Assembly: GCA_026260175.1 (NCBI GenBank)
Contig: JAKCWW010000108.1
Span: 1 to 63,624 of the forward strand
From: Reticulitermes lucifugus
Taxonomy: Eukaryota > Arthropoda > Insecta > Blattodea > Rhinotermitidae
Length of the DNA: 63,624 bases
Reading direction: 5' to 3'
Shown: in pieces, positions 1-10,700 of the stretch
How the letters are laid out: each line of letters opens with the position of its first letter
Numbering within the stretch: the stretch's first letter is position 1
Notes under the pieces: generated by a model
Databases searched by the model: none
What the model was told of the DNA's origin: nothing
The model's input: the letters and a program-made list of their open reading frames with translations, nothing else
Made by a program: the position numbers and the translations under genes

Positions 1-196
1 CGGCCACATTAATAAAGGCCTGTTACTTCAAAACAAGAGCTAACAAACAATTTTAAGCATCATGTTCGTTCTCAACGACCTCAAATTAGTTATGATTAAC
101 TAGTTTCAACTCCGTAACATTTTCACTGTTGACCAGTGTTATGTATGAGGTGCTTATGAATGAATTAATGGATGTCGAGCATATGTAGAACTTTGA

Positions 197-238
197 CCAC
201 CTGAAGATGGCTTGTTGAAGCCGAAACATATGTAGGGG
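197..238 (+). ncRNA. Hammerhead-like ribozyme motif, copy 1
   Basis: CTGAAGA at 201-207 is followed by one extra T, then stem II GGCTT (209-213) / AAGCC (218-222) with loop GTTG, then GAAA (223-226). A stem III of ACA/TGU with a two-base TA loop spans 226-233. Then comes A (cleavage-site position) and GGGG at 235-238. Upstream CCAC pairs with GGGG at three of four positions. The order and residues match a type I hammerhead core (CUGANGA, stem II, GAAA, UH site), apart from the extra base before stem II. Downstream, 271-311 carries GTGCATATGTTGGT and GCACGG, which also occur near other copies. Activity is inferred only. Confidence 0.5.
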
Positions 239-239
239 C

Positions 240-1572
240 ATTTGACTTACTTGTAAGAAAACAGTGCATATGTTGGTTTTTAAACTTTTGTTTTGTTATC
301 ATAAAGCACGGTGAATATAACGTCAAATAATCGTTGATGTCGGAAGTTGCAAAGACCCAACACGGATACTGCGAAACCCAAATCAATGAGCTGAAAGTGA
401 TGCGTATGAACGCATTTTAAAGCACCATCGGAGACACTGTACATGTACTTACCTGCATATTTATAAACATACCTAATAATTCTGCACCGGAATTTTAACT
501 ACATTGAATATATAAGTGGTCAAAGTGGAGCAGATATAAAAATCGGTGCTGTGCCAGAAAGTAACATAAAACATTTACTCCCATGGGTCATATACATAAT
601 TAAAACAGAGGAATGGTCCTATGTCAGTGCCGATGACTGAGCATCGACAAACATGACGCTATATTTATAATATATAAAATCAAAAGTGACGGTACAGACA
701 TAGATAGAGAGAGAGAGAGACAGGAGAAAGAGGAGAATAAAAAAGAAAAAAAAAGCAGAGTTCGGATGGAATTCGTAGTGTTTTATGGTGCGCAGACTTG
801 ACAGGTTCGTGCCCTCCCAATCCCGCCCCCTGATGACAGCTCTAGAACGAGAAATAGAGACAGGGAGATGAATGTTCACTTGTCAGGCGAAAAGAGCGAG
901 TGAGTACGGGAATAATACGAGAAACGAGAAAGAGAGAGAGAAAAAAACAGCAAGTGTTCTGACGTCACACCATGAGTCTACACGTCACTTCCGATTACAG
1001 TACTGTCATGTCACTTAATGGAGAGTAGGAGAATGACATGGGTAGGCTTCTGTGACGTCACACAAGCTAGAATATGAAAAGCAAGAAGTGTAATGATATG
1101 TCTTCCTCGATACATCATTGCCTCTGGCACAGTTACGCTGCCAAAGGCAATGAATTTCCGGGTCAAGGACATAGATTGGCCAGCAGTGTTTATCGATGTT
1201 TGACCCTTTCGATGATGGTGAAGAAAAGTTCATGTCTTGGTTCAGTGATATCTAGTGTTAAACCAATCGCCGATTTGGACCCCACAGCATTATTTTAGCC
1301 GTTTATACGAGTAAAAAACCTTAAAATTTCGATTAGTATCTAAGAGAGTTTTATCCCGAAATTTCTTGTGAACACAGAAGTTGATGTGACAGCACTATCA
1401 CAAAACATACTGGGACAATTCCGTCTAAAACACAAGTGTCCTTCACCGTCCAAAGGGTTCAGCGACCAAATTCACAACGAAATGTCTCGCATTCCGTCAA
1501 GCAAACAAACTGACAGGGAGACAAAGACATAAAACAGGGAAAATAATAGCATATGCACTCGGATTTCGTAAC
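240..1572. other. No gene recognised; GA-rich simple sequence
   Basis: Short frames here have no recognisable domain. The stretch contains a GA run (about 704-720), a purine-rich patch (715-760) and another GA-rich tract (about 925-945). Nothing else stands out. Confidence 0.5.
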
Positions 1573-1576
1573 TAAA

Positions 1577-1720
1577 TTTTATGTTGAAGATTCAAGTCGT
1601 ATTGGATGTCACGTCGTGTCGACTGGTAAATACCGACGTTTCAAATAATCGTAATGTCTTCCTCTTCACGCTCAAACAAGACCAGGAGTTGTCCCAGTCC
1701 AAGAAGACTTGGATATGGAC
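1577..1720 (+). repeat. Short dispersed repeat of the 'DVTPCRLVN' type
   Basis: The plus strand translates to a phrase close to 'MLKIQVVLDVTSCRLVN', and the DNA includes GACTGGTAAATACCGACG. I know this phrase as a very common insect (notably cockroach) dispersed repeat that yields spurious peptides. Related stretches occur near 4632, 5255, 15122, 18710 and, on the minus strand, 59090-59240. The open frame then runs by chance into the adjacent SINE. Confidence 0.6.
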
Positions 1721-1772
1721 CATTCTTCGTCTGTCCGACTCTAAAGATAAAGACAATACAATCCTTTCAAAC

Positions 1773-2070
1773 GGGGGCCGGAATAGCGTAGTCAGTATAG
1801 CGACTCGCTATGGGCTGGAGGGTCCGGGGATAGAATCCCGGTGGGGGCGAGATTTTCCGCACCCGTCCAGACCGGCTCTGGTACCCATCCAGCCTCCTGT
1901 ACAATGGGTACCGGGTCTCTTTCCCGGGCGTAAACCGGCCGGGGCGTGGCGTTGACCACCCACCCCCATCTAGCGCCGAGGTTAAAGAAAGAGTAGAGCT
2001 ATACCTCTGCTCCCCTTCTGGGCCTTCATGGCCTGTTCTAGGGTAATTTTTACCTTTACTTTACTTTTAC
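1773..2070 (+). repeat. tRNA-derived SINE, family A (near full length)
   Basis: The head GGGGCCGGAATAGCGTAGTC has a tRNA-like A box. The B-box region reads GGGATAGAATCCC. The body carries the family blocks CAGACCGGCTCTGG, CAATGGGTACCGGG and CCATCTAGCGCCGAGGTTAA, plus the self-complementary segment AGAGCTATACCTCT. The tail is a TTTAC-rich repeat ending about 2070. The same order appears, often inverted, in a dozen or more places in the window. It would have been mobilised by a LINE and would carry an internal RNA polymerase III promoter. Confidence 0.85.
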
Positions 2071-2084
2071 AATCCTTCCAAACG

Positions 2085-2160
2085 TTGGAAAATTTACCAG
2101 TCAGAAGACACGATCCTCAGCAACACCGCTGTGAGAACATCTGTCGTCAAACTGCCTTAC
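2085..2160 (-). repeat. Fragment of the 'RFEVLTA' end of the short dispersed repeat
   Basis: On the minus strand GTTCTCACAGCGGTGTTGCTG matches the 'VLTAVLL' phrase also seen at 59200-59230 (GTTCTGACAGCGATATTGATG) and 18895-18925. Short and diverged. Confidence 0.4.
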
Positions 2161-4364
2161 ATCGGGGCGTACACAAGCGCAATTACAGGGGACTTATGCA
2201 TCAAGATTCAAAATTTGTGGGCCTAATCACATAGCTAATTCCATCGAGCACCGCTGCTCTTAATAATTTAAAAGTTACTACGCTAAAAAAAACCTTAACG
2301 GTTTTGTGACCCGAATGCTCATTCCCGGCCCAAAATAAACATGAAATGGTCCACATTCTGATCCAGATGAAGACGTCATCTCTTACATCTTTTCTTATAA
2401 CTAATTTCAGTCATTATCCTTCTATATAGGCAAACATCCTCGAAGTGGCCTCTTCTCTTGAGGCTGTTTTCGACCAAATTTTGTATGCAGCAATAACGTA
2501 TATTTTGTATCACCTGCCTCTAAACTGCGGGCTTACGACGAACCGTTTTTCAGAAATATTATAAAATCAGACTAGATGTGGGTGGGACACAGGCCTGATG
2601 AAGGCGAGCAGCTTGCACTATTGATGGTGCAACTTAAGCCAAAATTGTAAACTTTTCTCATGGCTGGTACAAAAGCGACACTCACCATTCACAGCTGTCC
2701 GCTGCAACTTCACACGCTGTTGCCTTTCACGATTTGAACTTAATTATATCAGTCTTAACCAGCATCGCGCTCTTTGTAAATATAACAGGAAATTCATCAT
2801 CTAGTATCGACCGTAACTGAGGTCTGGGTTGACGGCGCAAGATGGCGTACTTCCTGTGCAACACACAACGTTTACACAAACGTGATGCTTATTTCGCATG
2901 TCACACTTCCCGGCTTTGTGCAGATGAGCCGGTAGCCATTCAATGATCACCGGAGCCAAGTTTTCTAAACCTGACAGTCTGTGATGGACAGCACCTGTAA
3001 TGAACGACGGGAAGTGACGTAATGCTACGTCGACTATAAACACTGCGATTTCTTTAATAGTGGGCAGGCACAGAAAAGCGACAGGCACATTCCCGCACTG
3101 TCTACTGCCGTTACCAAATGATAAATAGCCGTGAAACAGCATCCATTATGCTACACTGTGTAAACACAAGTTCTGAAAATTGGCTAAGAACAGGATGTTG
3201 GGGAGGGAGGGGATATTTGAACCTTAAACAGAAATGAGGTTAACAGAAAAATGAAGTAAACTGTACACGTAATTACAAGCCTCATAATTTGTATTTCTCG
3301 CTACTCAGAGAGAATGAAATGGGCGGGGCATACACAAAAATTCAGAAAGGCTACAAATGTGCTATGAAAGTTAAGGAAACTTGGAAGGTATGTGTGCAGA
3401 GGGAAAGATAAAAGTTAAATTGATAAACTGATGTTAAAGAAACAGGACGTGCGCATGTAGTCTCGAAAAATGTACCTGGATAGGGTCTAGTGGGACGCTT
3501 TTGTGAAAACTGTAATGAACCTGTGGGTTATATATAATAAGATCGGATCTTGAACAACTTCAAGAATCTGCATGTAACGTAACTTACTTCCCTTCCTCAA
3601 CAAGCAGTCATCAAAATTTTCTCTCAGCACCGCGTATTGTTAATGTGATTAAATCCAGAACGTGGGGTGGTATGTGCATGTAGCAGGCATGGGGAAAAAG
3701 ATAAGCATTTGAAAAATTGATTGAACACCAAGGAGTATGGGGGGAAAATACCATTAAAACAGATCGAACGGAAAATGTTTGTGATGGTATAAAGTACTAA
3801 ATACAGACATTTTTTTAACGTAAAACTGAATACTGCAGAGCGGGCAATGCCATCGGACGCGGTGCTGTGGGCAGGTTTGTGGAGTCTACGAAGGGGTTCT
3901 GCGTTCTGCTCGACACCCCCTATAAGCAGCTGAGAATACGGTCCACTGAAAGGCTTTATTTGTTGTTTGTACTAATTCAGTAACAAACGGAAAATTCCTC
4001 AACAGCTAAATAATTCTATGCATAGTCCAGGGATTCAGTTAATCGGTTGCTTATTTTAACAACGTCCGGAAGGTATGAAACGCCAAATTCTTTTCACATT
4101 ACGCAACTAACCGCAATTACACACTTCTCACTTAATATCACTATAAAGTATGACAGCTACGTAATAAACTTATTTTAAAACAAAGACTGCTCTCTTCTTG
4201 TACGTAACGCTATGTAGTTTACTAGATAAGAACCCATCATACTGTAAGGCTTCACAACCCAGAAGACACCAATCTTCATAGTCACAACCGTGAGGGCATA
4301 AAATCTGGCGGTTCTAAAGCATTTAGCTGTACTATGTCATTTTCTAACGGGCCTATTTCAGTCT
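2161..4364. other. No gene or clear repeat recognised
   Basis: The frame at 2801-3142 (minus, 113 codons) has no domain I recognise and no splice or homology support. The rest is unremarkable AT-rich DNA. Confidence 0.5.
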
Positions 4365-4621
4365 AGGAGCCGGGGAACAGTTGATTTCCGGCAAGGCAAA
4401 GAGATTTATCTCTTCTCCAAAACATCCAGACAGGCCCTGGGGCTTACTCAGTCTTCTATTCAATGGTTGTCGGGGATTCTTTCCCCGGGCATAAAGCTGT
4501 CGGTGAGTGAAGCTGGCCATTTATCTGTAACTATAGCCGGGGACATGAAACAATGGAGCTAAAACTCCACTTCTTATGCCTTTATGACTTGCACAGGGAC
4601 AGATTTTACCTTTATGTTTTA
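4365..4621 (+). repeat. tRNA-derived SINE, family A (eroded head)
   Basis: AGAGATTTATCTCTTCTCC, CATCCAGACAGGCCCTGGGG, TTTCCCCGGGCATAAAGC and a 3' block ending in GATTTTACCTTTATG follow the family A order. The tRNA-like head is largely lost. Confidence 0.7.
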
Positions 4622-4631
4622 TTACATGCTT

Positions 4632-4755
4632 TCGTAGAATCTTTTAGACATCACGCCGTTTCGAAATGGTAAAAGTTACCACTGTTGCATAGGAAATGTC
4701 AGCAAACCTTCAAGGTGAAAAGGCAACAACATCCACCGAAACAGTGGTGGTAATA
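4632..4755 (+). repeat. Diverged 'DVTPCRLVN'-type repeat
   Basis: CATCACGCCGTTTCGAAATGG and the following blocks resemble the family at 1577-1720. It lies directly behind the SINE. Confidence 0.4.
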
Positions 4756-4759
4756 ATGT

Positions 4760-6365
4760 TAATCGATTCCATATCGCGTAACATCCAGAAAAGGCACGGA
4801 TAGGAGCCTTCGCACATTTGGTTTCTGCCCGCAGTTCCATGGGTTAAAAATGGTCATCTTGTCGGAGAACGAACGGCCACTAACAGAACCTTAATGCAAA
4901 ACAGTACCGCTGACCATAAGCTCACACGTTATCTAGGCAGGTCAACAGTGAGGGTAAGAGACTTCTCTCTGGAGAACCATTCATAATTAGGCCTACTTAG
5001 GCACAGATCAAATAAACTGGCCACCCTGCCGTTCGGATGGTAATTCCCCAGCCACATATCGAATATGTTTAAGGTGTGTTTCGAACCGAGTGTACACGAA
5101 GACTGCGTCTTCCAGTCTACCTATGATTCCTCCTCCCTGCAAATCTGCCCACGCTTTAGTCACAAGCAGCAATATTATTAACCTGATCCTGATAAGTCAT
5201 TCAGTCTTTATGGAGCAAATGTCCGTGCACTGTATTTGATTTCAGGCGGTGTAAATGAGGCTTTCGTTCTTCTGGGACGTTACAAAGCGTTGAATGGTAG
5301 TTACCGACGTTTCGGGACAGCCTATCGTTCCTACTTCAAGTGTCAAGTAGTCCAAGCAGAATTCCGGGACTCTTTACTAAAATACGGTACTGAATCCTAA
5401 CCCTGGTATTACAGAGAGCCCGAGACACAGGCGGGACATACTAAAGCAAGCGCCATACTTCTATGAGACCAGTTCTCAAAATAAAGTCATGGGCCTATTT
5501 GATGACCGATAGCGGGTTTCAGAGTTTAAAGCGTTTCAAGAAGACCAATGTAAGATCTTTTTTTCTTTTAGTGTTGAAGGTACCTTAACTTTTGAGCCTG
5601 AGGATCGGGAACTCAAATAGGTATCCACTATTGTGTAGCAACAAACAACGAGGGATTTATTCGAAGCTGGCCATGCTGTAGCACTTGTGGGGGATCACGT
5701 GATGACGAACATGGAAGTCTGTAAGTCGGGAGCAAGGGGTAGTTGAAGACACGATTAGTGTGGACCCGGGTGATTATGCAAATTCCAGTGGAATGACAGA
5801 GAGGCAAGTGGGAGACGAGGGACGTGGTGGAGGGAGAGATTTCTGAGCCCTGCGGGTGGTGACGTGGGGAATGAAATTTTCCACCCCATTGGAATTCAAT
5901 GCGATTAACGCCGGGTTGAACCAAGAGGTTTTGTAATGCAATGTAATGGGGAGAGTTTTGGGTGTGTTACGAATGAGATTTTATTTTCAGCAAGAGAGAG
6001 AGAGACAGGAGCCGACAATTGCACTCGCCTTAATTAGATTTGGAGTCAAGCAGTGGAAGAGTTCCTGGTGTGATGGGGAGAATGATGAGCGAGAGAGAGA
6101 GAGAGAGACATGACGAACATTAGTGCGCTACTGGACCACATTCATTGCTGAGCCTCACTCGCAAAAATCTAGATGGTCACACGAGCTACGTAACTTTCAC
6201 TAAATCCCTCCAAAATATTAAATGACGCACTTTACCAATTTGTTCCATTCTGTACTGTTACCTGTCGCAAATTGCTGGTAGGTTTATGGAAACCGTTGCA
6301 AATATTCAGACCAGCATGGAATGTGAACAGGGTATGACAGAAAGACGGCCAAATTTAATGAGAAA
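4760..6365. other. Repeat scraps and GA microsatellites; no gene
   Basis: 5255-5345 is another copy of the 'DVTPCRLVN' repeat (CTGGGACGTTACAAAGCG, then GTTACCGACGTTTCGGG). GA runs occur at about 5993-6007 and 6091-6108. A GC-richer patch at 5630-5930 carries a 98-codon minus-strand frame without a recognisable domain. Confidence 0.5.
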
Positions 6366-6826
6366 TAGATCAGCACTTTTTTTTATATTATCGTCCCGTG
6401 CATTATTTTACAACTCACAAATTACACACCAACGAAATGCACTATATTTTCACTTTTATTCTTTAACACCTACATATGTTTCAACCTTTACAAGGTCATC
6501 TTCAGGGGGCTCGTAATCTATATTTACTTTACATCCACTGTTTTTGTCTGCTATTATGTTATATATCACACGTAGTCAAGTTTAATTATCATTAAAATGA
6601 TAATAAAACTTGACTACATGTTTCATTATCATTAAAATGATAATGAAACTTGTCTACATGTGATATAAAACATAATAGCAGACAAAAACAATGGATGTAA
6701 AGTAAATATAGATTACGAGCCCCAAGAAGATGACCTTGTAAAGGTTGAAAAATATGTAGGAGTTAAAGAATAAAAGTGAAAATATAGTGCATTTCGTTGG
6801 TGTGTAATTTGTGAGTAGATCGGCAC
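6366..6826 (-). mobile_element. Foldback element 1 with hammerhead-like motifs and direct repeats
   Basis: A long inverted repeat spans about 6414-6815. The outer left arm CTCACAAATTACACACCAAC is mirrored by GTTGGTGTGTAATTTGTGAG at 6796-6815. TAGATCAGCAC (6366-6376) and TAGATCGGCAC (6816-6826) are near-identical 11-bp direct repeats, so they look like a target-site duplication. Between the left repeat and the left arm lie 37 bp with a T run and CCGTGCATTATTTTAC, an end sequence shared with foldback 2. The centre holds two smaller palindromes built on ATTATCATTAAAATGATAAT. There is no coding capacity. Strand is given by the better hammerhead-like copy. Confidence 0.7.
6467..6509 (-). ncRNA. 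Hammerhead-like ribozyme motif, copy 2
   Basis: On the minus strand: CCCC, CTGAAGA (complement of 6499-6505), T, stem II GACCTT/AAGGTT with loop GTA, GAAA, ACATATGT, A, GGTG. Stem II is closed by a G-U pair at its base. It lies in the left arm of foldback 1. The mirror copy at 6721-6760 has lost the CU of the core (AAGAAGA) and has GAAAAATATG, so it should be dead. Confidence 0.5.
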
Positions 6827-9151
6827 ATGTTACGGACGACTAAGAGAAAAATTACAATAACAAGGTACCGTGTCACATATCATTTCTGTGTCCATTCATC
6901 CCACTCGACTGTGAAATAAATATGACTGGGGCAATACAATTCTCTGAGAAGTTTACAAAACACATACAGGCTATGGAATGAAGAGATTACACTCACTGTC
7001 TTATAATGTTGTTTATAACAATATGCTCTCATTTATTTACGACCACGTAAACTTCAGGTGGACCCACTTGACTGTAAACTATTATGCGGCAATTAGAGTC
7101 AAATCATGCAGCTCGTGGGAAGGAGGCAATGGTGGTGGGTAAACAACATGACAACGGACACCAGGAAAATATTCTAGAATAAAGCACATTGGATTGTTTT
7201 ATTTCAGGAAGGGACATATGGTGGGCTTTCATTCCCGGAGCAAAAACAGCTTTAAAGCCTGGTGGTTAGTATACGTACCGATCGGGTTAACACAAAAAAG
7301 TGCGTTTTCTTCACACGCTACAATTATGTGTCTGTATGATTCTTACGATAAACAAAGATTACTTCTCCATGCAGCATTCTCCGACAGATCTTTGTAATAG
7401 AAATGCACTGTGTTCTCTGCAAAGTAAGAAATAAATCTTTCGATATAATGTAGATTAATTTTAGCCTTAAAGGGTTAAATGGAATGACTTATAGGAAAAT
7501 CTCGCACAACATACTGCCAGTTTATTCATTACCAAAATGATTGAGAGAGACCACAACAAAAATGAGAGGACATTACGGGATTCGAAGTCTAAATCTTCCG
7601 AATTGAAGTTAAATTCAGAGATATGTCAAAACTTTATACTGACCAAACTATTGGCTTTATAAAAATACATAAGTTTCAGTGGCCGTCAGAAGTTTTGGAC
7701 GTTTATAATTACAAGATTATCAAAACTCCAAACGTTTCAAACACATTTTATATTTCAAAACACTTCTCTTCTACTGTCGTTGTCTTCCAGCACCCCTCAC
7801 AACGGCCAGTAGGCGACCCATGCTGCTGTTAAGTGGGTGGCCTGACTTCCTGTCTCTGATTCTTGCCAACCTTACCAGTGACAGAAGTATGACGATTTAT
7901 GCTTATTAGTATTATCATGCACAACGGCTAGTATTGCAACCAGGTACACTGTCTTTCAATTCATACCCCATCGGATAGTGTATTAAAATTCAAAGATGTG
8001 CGTTTGAAACATGAGAAGGCTGAATATTCGAAACGGTTGTTTCTGCTTGGAATGTATAACACTATGAATTTGATTCATAAGATTGAGCATCAAAAAGGCT
8101 GGTTTTATATTTATTGTTTCAAGGTAACCATTAATTTTTCCATTACCACCGACTTTCTTCGACATATTACAAACATCTTTCACGTCAAACTGGCCAAGAG
8201 CATAGGCGTGAGCCATTAAACCGTATGATTAACTACAATATTTACTGATTTGAAGACTCTGTATTATATATTTATTCATTTATCTACAGCTTATTTAACG
8301 ACTGGCCAATAGTTCAGATTACGTAGTGCTTAAAAAGGCAAATGAAACAATTCTAAACATCAAGATTTGACTCAATAAACGAAACAGAATTAAATTCAAA
8401 TGATTTCAAGATAAGGTCACATTCAGAAAACGTATTAATAAGTGCACTTAAATTTGAAGTGACAGAGGAAGCTCATATCAAAAAATACACCAAAGCAGTT
8501 GTCGCCATATTAAGAGCAAAACTTGCATTTCACAGCCTTCTTCACAACCACAACCCAAGAATGAGTGAAATGCGGCAGACGTAATCTGTAGATTACACGA
8601 ATTTTCTTCAGTTACTACTGACCGTCCAAAGGTCTGTTTACTGTAACTGGTGAAGCTGGTTTTTGTATAGAGATTAACTGACACTTGCATTGAAAAATTC
8701 GGTGAAAAAAATTTACGGCTGCCCTCCCGGCCACAGTGTTTCTTCATGTATGGTTATAATTGTCCTGGGGAAAGAATTCTTCCCTATTCGCTCACCCTTT
8801 TATATTCTGGCTGTCAATGCAGGATGCTGCATTATAAAATCGAAACGCTCCGATTACTTCCTATTTCAAGGAATAAATAATAAATCTTAGATTTGGTAAT
8901 GATGCCAGATCGACGGTATAGGTAATGCAGCTTCGAAGGACATGACTACAGTAACTGGAAAGTAACGATGACGTATTTTGAGGAAGACCCGTATCCAACG
9001 AAATGCCTTAATCAGTGTCTGAAGGCCCGGTAACTCATACATGCGAAAAGAAAATGCTCACAAACACATCATGGATTCCGATCTAACCAAGAAATTATTT
9101 TGAACCTAACTGAAAAACTGCGTATTAAATGAAAGGGTAAGTCTAAGGATT
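6827..9151. other. No gene or clear repeat recognised
   Basis: Several 60-90-codon frames exist on both strands, none with a recognisable domain. AT-rich, nothing structured noted. Confidence 0.5.
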
Positions 9152-9664
9152 CGTGAAATTTTGTGTCACCCTTTTGAGAAAAGGTGTCACCCTGTTGTGA
9201 AATGGTGTCACCCTTTTATGAAAAGGTGTGTCACCCTGTTGTGAAATGGTGTCACCTTTTGTGAAATGGTATGTCACCCTTGTGAAAAAAGGTGTGTTAC
9301 CCTTTTGTGAAATTTTGTGTCACCCTTTTGTGAAAAGGTGTGTCACACTGTTGTGAAATGGTGTGTCACCTTTTGTGAAATGGTATGTTACCCTTGTGTG
9401 AAAAGATATGTTACCCTTTTGTGAAAAGGTGTGTCACATTTGTGAAATGGTGTGTTACCCTTTTGTGAAATGATGTGTCACCCTTGTGTGAAGAGGTGTG
9501 TTACCCTTTTGTGAAATTTTGTGTCACCCTTTTGTGAAAAGGTGTGTCAAACTGTTGTGAAATGGCGTGTCACGTTTTGTGAAATGGTATGTTACACTTG
9601 TGTGAAAAGATATGTTACCCTTTTGTGAAATGATGTGTCACCCTTGTGTGAAAAGTTGTGTCAC
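9152..9664. repeat. Tandem array of about 21-24-bp hairpin-forming units
   Basis: More than 20 units of the type GTGTCACCCTTTTGTGAAA are laid head to tail. Variants alternate (CCCTGTTGTGAAATGG, CCCTTGTGTGAAAAG), which suggests a higher-order period of two or more units. Many units are near-palindromes, e.g. CACCCTTTTGTGAAAAGGTG at 9321-9340, where CACC pairs with GGTG and TTTT with AAAA around GTG. No long open frame runs through it. Confidence 0.9.
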
Positions 9665-10346
9665 TCCATATCCATAGTTAGTTTTAAAATTCAATTCTGT
9701 CAAGCGCTTTATCGAACGAGAGAAACGAAGTGGCTGACACAATATCTTAACACAATGTAGGAGTGGAATTCACATTACACTTTTATTATATCCATCGTAC
9801 AACATCTACCACTTTTTACACTCTGTGGAACCTGTTCAGGACCGACGTTCCCAAACCAATTTCATTTCACCTGGCGAAGTTCAACCGCCTACATCATCAG
9901 TATTCTTCCCATCACCTTAACACCGCTATGAGGCTGCTGTAACGAAACTGGATGAGGGGAATACCAGCAGGGCGAAACAGAAATAATGAACGGTATAAAA
10001 GCCAATGCCGTTTTACGACACGAGGTATAAAGCCATTTGGAGGAGCTGAAACGACCTCGGAATGACCTTTTTCCAGGTGGTGATGAGCTCGTTAGTCCTC
10101 CAGATCCACCGTGACGAAGACACGGAGTGATTCTGACCGAAAAGCTTACTTTACGGTCGTCAGATTTAGGGCTTAAGGGAGTAACAGTTCAGTCTATTAA
10201 CGATTTTACTGAAATCACTGGATTCGAAATCTCCAGCTTACCGAACAATATGGTTTGAACTGTTTTTATTATTGAGTCGGTGTTCATTCCTTCATTAGCT
10301 AAGCTGTACGGACGTTCGACATTTAAACAGAAAAACTCTTTTTAAA
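9665..10346. other. No gene recognised
   Basis: Unremarkable sequence between the tandem array and the palindrome. Confidence 0.5.
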
Positions 10347-10459
10347 AAATTCATCAAGAATCAAATAATTAAACCAACAAATGCACAAGTGCATTTGTTG
10401 GTTTAATTATTTGATTTAAAAAAATGCACGGTGGTAATAGTGTGAAATTCATCAAGAAT
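10347..10459 (+). mobile_element. Small palindromic insertion with 15-bp direct repeats
   Basis: AAATTCATCAAGAAT occurs at 10347-10361 and exactly again at 10445-10459, as expected of a target-site duplication. Between them is a perfect 28-bp palindrome (10359-10386 and 10389-10416, two-base centre) containing AAACCAACAAATGCAC. After it comes AAAATGCACGG (10420-10430), the reverse complement of the CCGTGCATTTT end block of the large foldbacks. ACCAACAAATGCAC also occurs in the outer arm of foldback 2 (16918-16930). I read this as a minimal copy of the same element family, keeping only the outer arm and end block. Confidence 0.65.
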
Positions 10460-10656
10460 GTTAAAAAGAGCTACATTTGCGTTAAGTTACTACCATACAT
10501 TTGGCAGAATAAACTACATGCACTAAGCAGTGTCGCTATTTAAGGACACTTTCTCGGCAAAGGTGAACGCTGCAATACCAGTTCAAGTACGCCTTCCATT
10601 GCTGCTATCTTCTGCCTCTGGTCACAACTATTTGCCAAATTACTTCTCTGATTTTC

Positions 10657-10700
10657 TTATCTGAAGATGGAGGCAACAAATATCTCCGAAACCATTCTAC
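10657..10700 (+). ncRNA. Hammerhead-like motif, short stem II
   Basis: CTGAAGA (10661-10667), T, GGAG/CTCC (10669-10672 with 10684-10687) closing an 11-base loop, then GAAACC. It matches the other copies in order and in the extra T. Stem III is not evident, so it is a weaker candidate. Confidence 0.35.

Noticed and set aside
1581-1955. 124-codon plus-strand frame with phrases 'DVTSCRLVN' and 'IESRWGRDFPHPSRPALV'
   Set aside because: It runs through two different repeats (a short dispersed repeat and the head of a SINE). Both phrases are familiar spurious translations of repeats, not a protein.
2585-2640. CCTGATGAAGGCGAGCAGC as a hammerhead start
   Set aside because: No GAAAC follows at a suitable distance and no stem II is closed.
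5628-5924. 98-codon minus-strand frame in a GC-richer patch
   Set aside because: Proline- and serine-rich without a motif. It may be part of an unrecognised repeat, but nothing supports a gene.
6414-6815. Foldback 1 as a pre-microRNA or a simple TIR transposon
   Set aside because: The arms are far too long for a microRNA precursor. The one-sided leader and 11-bp target duplication do not fit a symmetrical TIR transposon.
9152-9664. CRISPR array
   Set aside because: Units are contiguous 21-24-bp repeats without unique spacers, and the DNA is eukaryotic.
9880-9925. Another hammerhead-like motif (minus strand CTGATGATG ... CGCC ... GAAATG)
   Set aside because: The distance and pairing between CTGATGA and GAAA do not give a proper stem II next to GAAA, and the flanks do not match the family.
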